Assembly: GCA_023434465.1 (NCBI GenBank)
Contig: JAEYSQ010000196.1
Coordinates: 1-22,571 of the forward strand
DNA length: 22,571 nucleotides
Source: Actinomycetes bacterium
GTDB lineage: Bacteria > Actinomycetota > Thermoleophilia > Solirubrobacterales > 70-9
Reading direction: 5' to 3'
Each line of letters starts with the position of its first letter. Position 1 is the first letter of the stretch. The position numbers and the translations under genes are program-made. Of the stretch, positions 1-6,303 are shown in pieces. The notes below the pieces were generated by a model, which was not told where the DNA came from, ran no database searches, and saw only the letters and a program-made list of their open reading frames with translations.

Positions 1-93
1 TTGCTCCATTCCTGGTTCAACGTCACCGCGAGCCGGTCATCCCGGAAGGGCCACGAGGTGCTGGCCAGCCGGGTGAACGAACTGCTCGGCTGA
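1..93 (+). CDS. 3' end of an unidentified protein gene (partial)
   Basis: The first frame is open from the window edge and ends in TGA at 91-93, giving the last 30 residues of a protein, with the C-terminal stretch GHEVLASRVNELLG. A short Gly-His motif followed by an amphipathic helix at the C-terminus is seen in some SGNH/GDSL-type esterases, but the Asp-x-x-His signature of that family is not visible, so no function is assigned. It ends 18 bases before thrS and reads in the same direction, so the two could be co-transcribed. A second frame is also open through this short stretch, so even the coding assignment is moderate. Confidence 0.5.
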   Translation: MLHSWFNVTASRSSRKGHEVLASRVNELLG

Positions 94-99
94 TCCCTT

Positions 100-105
100 T
101 ACGAT
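100..105 (+). promoter_or_regulatory. Candidate -10 box (TACGAT) for leaderless thrS mRNA
   Basis: TACGAT fits the actinobacterial -10 pattern TANNNT and ends 6 bases before the thrS ATG, so transcription would begin at or next to the start codon. No Shine-Dalgarno sequence precedes the ATG and no convincing -35 box is visible. It lies just after the upstream stop codon. Confidence 0.4.
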
Positions 106-111
106 GGCGCG

Positions 112-2034
112 ATGCCCGTGGAATCACCCGAGATAACAGTCACCCTGCCCGACGGCACTCCGCTCCGGCTGGAATCCGGAGCGACCGGCGCCGACGCCGC
201 CCTGGCGATCGGCGAGGGACTGGCCCGGGCCGCTCTGGCGCTGAAGGTCGGGGATGAGCTCCGGGACCTTAGCGCGCCGGTTGCCGACGGCGAGGAAATT
301 TCGATCATCACCAGCCGCGACCCCGAAGGCCTCGAGCTGATCCGTCACGACGCGGCCCATGTCATGGCGACCGCGGTCCAGGAGCTCTATCCGGGAACCC
401 GGGTCACGATCGGTCCGGCGATCGAGAACGGCTTCTATTACGACTTCGAATTTCCCGAGGACGTCAAAATCACCGACGCCGACCTGCCGAAGATCGAGGA
501 CGCGATGCGTCGTCACATCAAGGCGGACGAAACCTTCGAGCGTCGCGACGTTCCGGTCGCCGAAGCGATCGAGATCTTCAGGGAGCAGGACGAGAAGTTC
601 AAGGTCGAGCTGATCGAGGACCTGGTCGAAAACGAAGGCGCCGAAACGGTTTCGCTCTACCGGAACGGTCCCTTCGAAGATCTCTGCCGCGGTCCCCACG
701 GTCCGGGCACCAAGCGGATCAAGGTGGTCAAACTGAATTCGGTCGCCGGCTCGTACTGGCGCGGCGACGAGAACCGCGAGCAGTTGACCCGGATCTACGG
801 CACCGCGTTCTTCTCGAAAGACGACCTCGCCGAGTACCTGGAGCGGATCGAGCAGGCCAAGGCCCGTGACCACCGGCGGCTTGGGCCGGAGCTCGATTTG
901 TTCATGTTGCGTGACGAGGCTCCGGGAATGCCTTTCTGGCTGCCCAATGGCACGGCGCTGCTGCGACTGATCGAGAGTGAAGTGCGCCAGCAACTGAACC
1001 GCCGTGGTTACAAGGAGATCGCCACGCCGCACGTGATGGACGAAGAACTTTGGCACCGCTCCGGCCACTGGGACAACTACAAGGACGACATGTATTTCAT
1101 GGAGGTCGACGAGCGCCGCTTTGCGCTGCGACCCATGAACTGCCCCGGATGTTGCCTCGTCTACGGCGCTGAACGGCACTCTTACCGGGACCTGCCACTC
1201 CGCCTGGCCGAGTTCGGCAAGGTCACCCGCAACGAGCGGGAGGGAGTCCTTCACGGTCTGCTTCGGGTCCGGGCGTTCACCCAGGATGATGCTCACGTCT
1301 ATTGCACGATCGACCAGGTCGAATCCGAGGTTGGTGAGATCTGCGAGGCGATCGACGAGCTTTACGCCCGGTTCGGTTTCGAGAACGTCGAGGTAGAGCT
1401 GTCGACCCGTCCCGAGAAATCACTCGGCAGCGACGAGCTCTGGGAGAAGGCGGAAGGAATGCTGAGAAGCGCGCTCGACTCGCAGGGCCGCGACTACAAG
1501 GTCAACCCCGGCGACGGTGCCTTCTACGGACCGAAGATCGATTTCCACGTGACCGACGCGCTCGGCCGCTCCTGGCAGCTCGGCACCTGTCAGCTCGACT
1601 TCCAGATGCCGGAGCGCTTCGAGCTTACCTACACCGACTCCGAGGACGAGCAGGAAAGGCCGGTGATGATCCATCGTGCCCTGCTCGGTTCGATGGAACG
1701 TTTCGCCGGGATCCTGATCGAGCACTACGCGGGACGCTTTCCGGCCTGGCTGGCACCGGTCCAGGCGCGGATCGTTCCGGTCTCCGACAAGCACCTCGAT
1801 TACGCCCGGCAGGTGGCCGAGGATCTGCGCTCCAGCGGAGCTCGGGTTTCGGTCGAGGAACGTTCGGAATCGGTCGGCAAGAAGATCCGCGCCGCCGAAC
1901 TGGGGCGGTTCCCGTACATGCTGGTGGTTGGTGACCGGGAGTTGGAGGCGGGGGAGGTGTCGGTCCGATCCCACGAAGACGGCGAGCTCGGCGCGATGAC
2001 TGTTGAAAAGTTCTGTATGCTGCTCGACAGTTGA
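112..2034 (+). CDS. thrS: Threonyl-tRNA synthetase
   Basis: This cytoplasmic class II synthetase charges tRNA-Thr with threonine. The 640 residues match the usual bacterial length. In order they hold a TGS domain (about 1-65), the editing domain with H79-x3-H83 and the C192/H196 pair of a DLCRGPH motif, the catalytic core, and the C-terminal anticodon-binding domain (about 540-640). The three zinc ligands of the active site are all present: C344, H395 and H521, each ten positions after the E. coli C334, H385 and H511. The residue two after the Pro of the zinc-Cys motif, normally His (MNCPGH), is Cys, giving C344, C347 and C348 close together. The ATG at 112 places the TGS domain at the usual distance, and the next upstream ATG (104) is out of frame and soon closes. 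No T-box or other leader is seen. Confidence 0.97.
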   Translation: MPVESPEITVTLPDGTPLRLESGATGADAALAIGEGLARAALALKVGDELRDLSAPVADGEEISIITSRDPEGLELIRHDAAHVMATAVQELYPGTRVTIGPAIENGFYYDFEFPEDVKITDADLPKIEDAMRRHIKADETFERRDVPVAEAIEIFREQDEKFKVELIEDLVENEGAETVSLYRNGPFEDLCRGPHGPGTKRIKVVKLNSVAGSYWRGDENREQLTRIYGTAFFSKDDLAEYLERIEQAKARDHRRLGPELDLFMLRDEAPGMPFWLPNGTALLRLIESEVRQQLNRRGYKEIATPHVMDEELWHRSGHWDNYKDDMYFMEVDERRFALRPMNCPGCCLVYGAERHSYRDLPLRLAEFGKVTRNEREGVLHGLLRVRAFTQDDAHVYCTIDQVESEVGEICEAIDELYARFGFENVEVELSTRPEKSLGSDELWEKAEGMLRSALDSQGRDYKVNPGDGAFYGPKIDFHVTDALGRSWQLGTCQLDFQMPERFELTYTDSEDEQERPVMIHRALLGSMERFAGILIEHYAGRFPAWLAPVQARIVPVSDKHLDYARQVAEDLRSSGARVSVEERSESVGKKIRAAELGRFPYMLVVGDRELEAGEVSVRSHEDGELGAMTVEKFCMLLDS

Positions 2035-2074
2035 TTCGACGCACGAAAAAGAACCCGCGCCTCGCTGCGCCCGC

Positions 2075-2128
2075 GTGCTCGCCTACCCGATTCTTGTCCG
2101 CTTGAACTTCGTTTTGGTCGCTAACTAG
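2075..2128 (+). other. Possible 17-codon leader ORF overlapping the infC start
   Basis: GTG at 2075 opens a 17-codon frame whose TAG stop (2126-2128) overlaps the infC GTG (2128) as TAGTG. The arrangement would allow translational coupling to infC, which has no Shine-Dalgarno sequence of its own. The mini-ORF also lacks an obvious ribosome-binding site, and such short frames arise by chance, so the call is speculative. The rest of the 93-base thrS-infC gap shows no strong hairpin or promoter. Confidence 0.15.
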
Positions 2129-2856
2129 TGCCGATTCCGCGTAGGTTCGACCGGCGTCCCCCTGATCGGGACAACACTCGTATCAACGAGCGCATCCGCG
2201 TGCCCAAGGTCCGGCTGATCGGTGCCGACGGTGAACAGGTCGGAATCGTCGATACCGACCAGGCGCGCCAGATGGCCCGCGACGCGGAACTCGACCTGGT
2301 CGAGGTCGCGGCCGGCGCGAAACCGCCGGTCTGCCGCCTGCTCGACTACTCGAAGTACAAGTACGAGCAGGAGCAGAAGCAGAAGGCCGCCCGCAAGCAC
2401 CAGACCCAGGTCAACGTTCGCGAGATCAAGTTGCGGCCGAAGATCGCCGACAATGACTACAACACCAAGAAGGGCCACGTCGAACGCTTCCTCAAGCAGG
2501 GCGACAAGGTCAAGGTGACGATCATGTTCCGGGGCCGCGAGCAGGCCCACCCGGAACGTGGCCGCGACCTGCTCTACAGGCTTTTCGAAGATCTCGGCGA
2601 GGAACTTGCGGTGATCGAATCAAGGCCGCTTCAGGAAGGCCGCAACATGAGCATGCTGATCGGTCCTTCCAAGGAGGCCACGCGCGAGGCGGAAGCCGAC
2701 AAGGCCGCCAAGAAGAGCAAGAAGCCCAAGAAGAGCGATGACGAGGCTCCGGCGGTTCCTGACCATCCCAATGCCGTCGCCCCGGACGCGATTCCGGACC
2801 ACCCGAACGCCGTCGCCCCGGACACCGAACCGGGCACCTCGGCGGACGAAGCCTAG
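2128..2856 (+). CDS. infC: Translation initiation factor IF-3 with a long C-terminal tail
   Basis: IF-3 binds the 30S subunit, checks the start codon and initiator tRNA, and prevents premature 50S joining. The core is typical: RINERIRVPKVRLIG near residue 18, a KPPVCRLLDYSKYKYE linker region (65-80), the LRPKI(A)DNDY segment (102-111) and the MFRGRE motif (133-138). The core ends near residue 182, the usual length of the family. A 60-residue extension follows: a Lys-rich helix (184-203), then an acidic Pro/Ala tail with two copies of PDHPNAVAPD. The start is GTG at 2128, because a TAA codon lies in frame two codons upstream. There is no Shine-Dalgarno sequence. Unusually, rpmI and rplT do not follow directly; two genes on the opposite strand intervene. 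Confidence 0.95.
   Translation: MPIPRRFDRRPPDRDNTRINERIRVPKVRLIGADGEQVGIVDTDQARQMARDAELDLVEVAAGAKPPVCRLLDYSKYKYEQEQKQKAARKHQTQVNVREIKLRPKIADNDYNTKKGHVERFLKQGDKVKVTIMFRGREQAHPERGRDLLYRLFEDLGEELAVIESRPLQEGRNMSMLIGPSKEATREAEADKAAKKSKKPKKSDDEAPAVPDHPNAVAPDAIPDHPNAVAPDTEPGTSADEA
2758..2829 (+). repeat. Two tandem 36-bp units in the infC tail
   Basis: Two imperfect 36-bp units (2758-2793 and 2794-2829) each encode PDHPNAVAPD plus two variable residues. Most differences between the copies, such as GAC-CAT-CCC against GAC-CAC-CCG, are silent, so the amino-acid repeat is better kept than the DNA repeat. Confidence 0.85.
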
Positions 2857-2876
2857 GTTTCCCGGCAAAACGTCGT

Positions 2877-2899
2877 TTACCCACACTATTTGTGGGTGA
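2877..2899. terminator. Hairpin between convergent infC and wecB
   Basis: ACCCACA (2879-2885) pairs perfectly with TGTGGGT (2891-2897) around the 5-base loop CTATT, and two outer pairs (one G-T) extend the stem to 9. It lies 20 bases past the infC stop and 27 bases past the wecB stop, so it can serve both strands. A run of A at 2867-2870 gives a U-run on the - strand, though it is 6 bases away from the stem. Confidence 0.65.
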
Positions 2900-2926
2900 T
2901 CGTAGGTTCTGCCTGCCGCGCGGAGC

Positions 2927-4006
2927 TCAGTCGGCTGCGAGCAGGTCGGCAATTCGGGCGGCGGCGTGGCCGTCCCAGAGCGGCGGCGGTTCCGGCGGCG
3001 TGGCCGAGGGGTCCTGACTGGCGATGATCGTCGGGATCTCGGTGATCCGGGCCGGGTCGAGGCCGAGCAGGACATTGGTTCCGAGCTCGATCGTCACCGG
3101 TCGCTCCGTGTTGTCGCGCAGGGTGAAGCACGGGACCCCCAGATAGCTGGTCTCCTCCTGGATGCCGCCGGAGTCGGTCAGGACCGCGCCGGCATCCGCT
3201 TCGAGGGAGAGGAACTCCAGGTACCCGGCCGGATCAACCAGATGGAGGTTCTCCGAAAGCTCCGCGTTGCCGGCCAGCCGGGCGCGGGTCCGCGGGTGGA
3301 CCGGGAAGAGGACCGGCATCGCGGCGGAAACTTCGTTCAGGGCGGCGACCGCCTCAAACAGCAACGGTCCGTCAACCAGGGCGGGACGGTGAAGGGTGAC
3401 CAGCACATAGGAGCCCGGTTCAAGATCGAACTCGCGGCTGGCCGCAAGTGGGCGGAAGCGATCCTCCAGTGCGACCAGGCTGTCAATCATCGTGTTGCCG
3501 ACGAAGTGCGCCCGTTCGGCCGGGATTCCCTCGATCTCCAGGTTGCGGAGCGCCTCTTCGCTATGCAGCCAGAGAATGTCGGCGATCTGGTCCGTGATTA
3601 TGCGGTTGATCTCCTCCGGCATGGTCCGGTCGAAACTGCGAAGACCGGATTCCAGGTGGGCGACCGGGATGCCGAGCTTGACCGCTGTGAGCGCCGCAGC
3701 CACAGTCGAGTTCACGTCACCGGGCACGACGACCAGGTCGGGCTGCTGCTCGACCAGCAGCGGCTCGAGGCGTTCCATCACCCGGGCGGTCTGCTGGGCG
3801 TGGGTGCCAGAGCCGACTTCAAGCATGTGGTCCGGGGCCGGCACGCCGAGCTGCTCGAAGAAGATCTCGCTCATCAGCCGGTCGTAATGCTGGCCGGTAT
3901 GAACGATCGTCTGCTCCCACTCCGGTGACCGGCGGGAAATCGCGGCGATCAGCGGCGCCATTTTGACGAAGTTGGGCCGGGTTCCGAGCACGTGGACTAT
4001 CCGCAT
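2927..4006 (-). CDS. wecB: UDP-N-acetylglucosamine 2-epimerase (non-hydrolysing)
   Basis: This enzyme interconverts UDP-GlcNAc and UDP-ManNAc, supplying ManNAc for cell-surface polymers such as teichoic or teichuronic acids and capsules. At 359 residues it has normal family length. Residues corresponding to the E. coli active site are present: R10 in GTRPNFVK, D97 in PGDVNST, E119 in HLESGLRS, E131 in the MPEE motif, and H206 in VTLHRP. The UDP-binding DSGGIQEE motif is at 278-285. The gene runs opposite to infC and rpmI and lies 56 bases downstream of the Ig-like gene on the same strand, so the two may be co-transcribed. The ATG at 4006 is chosen because the family motif GTRP begins at residue 8. 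There is no Shine-Dalgarno sequence, but a TAGATT box lies 8 bases upstream. Confidence 0.93.
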   Translation of the reverse strand: MRIVHVLGTRPNFVKMAPLIAAISRRSPEWEQTIVHTGQHYDRLMSEIFFEQLGVPAPDHMLEVGSGTHAQQTARVMERLEPLLVEQQPDLVVVPGDVNSTVAAALTAVKLGIPVAHLESGLRSFDRTMPEEINRIITDQIADILWLHSEEALRNLEIEGIPAERAHFVGNTMIDSLVALEDRFRPLAASREFDLEPGSYVLVTLHRPALVDGPLLFEAVAALNEVSAAMPVLFPVHPRTRARLAGNAELSENLHLVDPAGYLEFLSLEADAGAVLTDSGGIQEETSYLGVPCFTLRDNTERPVTIELGTNVLLGLDPARITEIPTIIASQDPSATPPEPPPLWDGHAAARIADLLAAD

Positions 4007-4014
4007 CGCAGCCC

Positions 4015-4020
4015 AATCTA
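4015..4020 (-). promoter_or_regulatory. Candidate -10 box (TAGATT) for wecB
   Basis: On the - strand TAGATT ends 8 bases before the wecB ATG, which fits leaderless or near-leaderless transcription. No -35 box is recognisable and no ribosome-binding site lies in the spacer. The gene could also be read from the upstream Ig-like gene. Confidence 0.35.
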
Positions 4021-4062
4021 CCGACGACCCGCGCCGGAACCCCTGACCGCGAATCTGATGAG

Positions 4063-4782
4063 CTATTCGCTACGTCGGTACTTGGCCGACTCCGACGTGA
4101 CCGGGTTCGGATAGTCCTCGGTGGACAGATACTCGCCGTACTCGTCGGTGCCTACCTTGTAGTTCTCGATCCGGTTGGGCTCTGCCGCTGGCTTCCAGGC
4201 GCTCCAGGGATCATCGTCGTACTTGCGCGACCGGTAGACGATGTTGGAATAGCGGATCTGACCGTTGCGGGCCTGATAATTGCCCTTCGCGACCTGCTGG
4301 TAGGGGCTGAGCGGCCCTTCAAAGATCACCACCGAGATCCAGGTGCCATTCGCGTTGAAAGTATCGAGAGAACCGGCGCCCGTGATGAAGAGCCCCCAGC
4401 TCCCGAGCAGGTTCTTGTCAATCACGATCGCCGGCTTCTTTTTCTTGACCGTGACCTTGATTTTCTGCTTGATCCTCGGACGCACCACGGACCTGGCCGT
4501 GATTGTCGCGGTGCCGGGGCGGACCGCCTTGACAACCCCTTTGCGGTCCACTGAGGCGACTTTTATCTTCGACGACTTCCAGGTCACCTTCCTGTTCGCC
4601 CGGGCCGGTTTTACGGACTTCACCCGGGCGGTGAACTTCTGTCCGACCCTGAGGGTCTTCGCCTTCGCGTTGAGGGTGATCTTGTTTGGCTTGAGACTGG
4701 CAGCTTCGGCGGCAACGGCTGTTGACCCGAGCAGAGCGACCGTTGCGACCATGGCAAGTACCAGGCTGAAGGCGCGAGACAT
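4063..4782 (-). CDS. Secreted protein with a BIG2-type Ig-like domain and a second beta-rich domain
   Basis: The product (239 residues) is probably exported. Residues 1-28 form a signal peptide with a hydrophobic core (LVLAMVATVALLG) and an Ala-rich cleavage region. Residues 30-112 resemble a bacterial Ig-like group 2 domain: a Lys-rich opening strand, VTWKSSKIKVASVDRKGVV at 67-84 and the PGTATITA strand at 89-96. Residues 123-239 form a different domain starting LLGSWGL, with FNANGTW and GQIRYSNI, which recalls lipocalin-like sheets but is not identified. The Ig-like part is very basic and the C-terminal part acidic. No anchor, LPxTG motif or lipobox cysteine is seen. ATG 4782 is chosen because it gives a clean signal peptide and sits 6 bases after a good promoter; a longer frame to 4926 would overlap rpmI. 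Function is unknown; cell-envelope adhesion is only a guess. Confidence 0.8.
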   Translation of the reverse strand: MSRAFSLVLAMVATVALLGSTAVAAEAASLKPNKITLNAKAKTLRVGQKFTARVKSVKPARANRKVTWKSSKIKVASVDRKGVVKAVRPGTATITARSVVRPRIKQKIKVTVKKKKPAIVIDKNLLGSWGLFITGAGSLDTFNANGTWISVVIFEGPLSPYQQVAKGNYQARNGQIRYSNIVYRSRKYDDDPWSAWKPAAEPNRIENYKVGTDEYGEYLSTEDYPNPVTSESAKYRRSE

Positions 4783-4788
4783 GAATGG

Positions 4789-4817
4789 AACATAATCCAG
4801 TTTCGTTCTTCTTTCAA
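4789..4817 (-). promoter_or_regulatory. Promoter of the Ig-like gene (TTGAAA-17-TATGTT), probably leaderless
   Basis: On the - strand TTGAAA (4817-4812) and TATGTT (4794-4789) are separated by exactly 17 bases. They match the housekeeping consensus at 5 of 6 and 4 of 6 positions. The -10 box ends 6 bases before the ATG, so the transcript should start at or beside the start codon. This is the only site in the window where both boxes are clear. Confidence 0.65.
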
Positions 4818-4905
4818 GGGGTTGCGGGAGCGTCTGCTGGACAACACCTCTGTCTGCAGGGCGGAAAGGCGACTGGCTGGGTTTTCTGATTGAATGTTCC
4901 GGCTC

Positions 4906-5103
4906 ATGCCGAAGATGAAGACACACTCAGGGGCCAAGAAGCGCTTCAAGCGCTCGGCCAAGGGCAAGCTGCGGGGGCGGCACGCTTACTCCAGTCACAT
5001 CCTGGAGAAGAAGTCCCCCAAGCGCAAGCGCAACATGGGCAAGCCCGCCCATATCAACGACGTTGATGCCCCGCGCGTGAACAAGCTTCTGGGAGGCAAA
5101 TAA
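4906..5103 (+). CDS. rpmI: 50S ribosomal protein L35
   Basis: L35 is a small basic protein of the large ribosomal subunit. The 65 residues begin MPKMKTHSGAKKRFKRS and include the Lys/Arg-rich pattern typical of the family (GKLRGRHAYSSHILEKKSPK). The start is set at 4906 because L35 proteins begin MPKMKTH; an ATG at 4894 in the same frame would add only four atypical residues. The stop overlaps the rplT start as TAATG. Because wecB and the Ig-like gene on the other strand separate it from infC, it needs its own promoter in the 123 bases upstream. AATGTT seven bases before the ATG is a poor candidate, and CATAAT at 4791-4796 has no matching -35. Confidence 0.96.
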   Translation: MPKMKTHSGAKKRFKRSAKGKLRGRHAYSSHILEKKSPKRKRNMGKPAHINDVDAPRVNKLLGGK

Positions 5104-5462
5104 TGGCTCGCGTGAAGCGTTCGGTAAACGCCCGCAAGAAGCGGCGCAAGGTACTTGAAGAGGCCAAGGGTTACTACGGCCGCAAGAACTCTTCGTACAA
5201 GCTGGCCAAGGAGCAGGTCATGCGGTCAGGCGCCTACGCCTACCGTGACCGCCGGGTCCGCAAGCGCGAGTTCCGTCGCCTCTGGATCACCCGCATCAAC
5301 GCCGCTGCCCGCCTCGAGGGCATGAGCTACTCAGAGCTGATGCATGGACTCAGCGCCGCTGGCGTCGAGGTCAACCGCAAGATGCTCGCCGACATCGCAG
5401 TCAACGACCGCGAGGACTTTCGCCGATTTGTCGAGATCGCCCGGGAGGGTGCCGCCGCCTAG
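5103..5462 (+). CDS. rplT: 50S ribosomal protein L20
   Basis: L20 binds 23S rRNA and is needed early in assembly of the large subunit. At 119 residues it is full length, with the basic N-terminal arm MARVKRSVNARKKRRKVLE, the GYYGRKNSSYKLAKEQVMRS segment and the conserved RKREFRRLWITRINAA region. GGGAGG at 5091-5096, six bases before the ATG, is a clear ribosome-binding site inside the end of rpmI, and the TAATG overlap suggests translational coupling. In E. coli L20 represses its own operon; no matching leader structure was recognised here. A strong terminator follows 26 bases after the stop. Confidence 0.97.
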   Translation: MARVKRSVNARKKRRKVLEEAKGYYGRKNSSYKLAKEQVMRSGAYAYRDRRVRKREFRRLWITRINAAARLEGMSYSELMHGLSAAGVEVNRKMLADIAVNDREDFRRFVEIAREGAAA

Positions 5463-5488
5463 CGCGCTGACGGCACCTCGAACCCACC

Positions 5489-5525
5489 GGGCGGCTTCGC
5501 GATTGCGAGCCGCCCTTTCTCGTTT
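5489..5525 (+). terminator. Rho-independent terminator after rplT
   Basis: GGGCGGC-TTCGC (5489-5500) pairs with GCGA-GCCGCCC (5505-5515) with one bulged T and a GATT loop, giving an 11-bp GC-rich stem. It is followed by TTTCTCGTTT. It cleanly separates the rpmI-rplT unit from the trmH-pheST-arg run. Confidence 0.85.
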
Positions 5526-5550
5526 CAGGGGCCAAAATCAGTAAGAAACC

Positions 5551-6267
5551 ATGATCACCAGCAAAGACAACGACAAACTCTCACTGGTCCGCAAGCTCGG
5601 GCAGAAGAAACACCGCCGCAAGATGGGGATGTTCGTAACCGAAGGCGAGGATCTGGCCCAGGCCGGGCTGGCCGCCGGACATGAGCCGGTGGCGCTGCTC
5701 GTACATCCCGAGAGCGAGATTCCCGGCGAGAAGGTCGAGCCTGAACTGCTCGACGGAGTAGCGACCCTGGCTTCGGGCACCAGGGTGATCGGAGTGTGGC
5801 CCGATCTCTGGACCGGACCGGAACTTCTTTCCGCCGACAGGTGCCTCTTCCTCGACGGGGTATCTGATCCGGGCAACGTCGGGACGATCATCCGGACCGC
5901 TGATGCGTTGCTGGGCGGAAGCGTGGTAATCGGGCCAGGCAGCGCCGATCCGTTCTCTCCGATCGCGGTTCGGTCCAGCATGGGTTCGGTCTTCACCCAT
6001 CCCATCGTCCGGGCGGAGATCAGCGAGACACCGCAACCGCGTATCGCTCTCGCTCTCGGCGGGACGCAGGGTCCAGGACCGCTCGAAGGACCGTCGACTC
6101 TCTGCCTCGGATCCGAACGCGAAGGGCTTTCGGCCGATGTATTGAAGGAGTGCGGGACCACCTGGACGATTCCGCAGCGGCCCGAGGGCGCCCAGTCGCT
6201 CAACGTCGCGGCCGCGGCGGCGATCGCCTGTGAGCGGATATCTTCGCCGGCGGGTCATAACGCGTAG
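5551..6267 (+). CDS. TrmH/SpoU-family RNA 2'-O-ribose methyltransferase
   Basis: SPOUT enzymes of this family transfer a methyl group from S-adenosylmethionine to a ribose 2'-hydroxyl in rRNA or tRNA. The 238 residues have a short substrate-binding N-terminal domain (MFVTEGEDL near 27-35) and the three catalytic motifs: motif 1 at 102-119 (DGVSDPGNVGTIIRTADA, with N109 and R115), motif 2 at 187-193 (GSEREGL) and motif 3 at 209-220 ending SLNVA (S216, N218). The trefoil-knot fold is expected. The position after rplT and before pheST matches tsnR of mycobacteria, which favours 23S rRNA as the substrate, but the exact nucleotide cannot be told. The ATG at 5551 has only a weak purine stretch upstream. 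It is probably the first gene of the long operon that runs to argG. Confidence 0.9.
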   Translation: MITSKDNDKLSLVRKLGQKKHRRKMGMFVTEGEDLAQAGLAAGHEPVALLVHPESEIPGEKVEPELLDGVATLASGTRVIGVWPDLWTGPELLSADRCLFLDGVSDPGNVGTIIRTADALLGGSVVIGPGSADPFSPIAVRSSMGSVFTHPIVRAEISETPQPRIALALGGTQGPGPLEGPSTLCLGSEREGLSADVLKECGTTWTIPQRPEGAQSLNVAAAAAIACERISSPAGHNA

Positions 6268-6303
6268 CAGTCAGGAAGATCAGGAAGCTGAACCGGAAAA
6301 GAA

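Noticed and set aside
124..1296. A 390-codon open frame on the - strand opposite thrS
   Set aside because: It is antisense to conserved thrS domains and shows no recognisable protein motif.
2966..3928. A 320-codon open frame on the + strand opposite wecB
   Set aside because: wecB on the - strand has all its active-site motifs; the + frame is low in recognisable features.
4783..4926. A longer start for the Ig-like protein at 4926
   Set aside because: It would add 48 residues ahead of a good signal peptide, cross the promoter at 4789-4817 and overlap rpmI.
6268..6303. A leader attenuator or T-box before pheST
   Set aside because: The gap is 36 bases long and holds only a small TCAGGAAG repeat; there is no room for a leader peptide with terminator.
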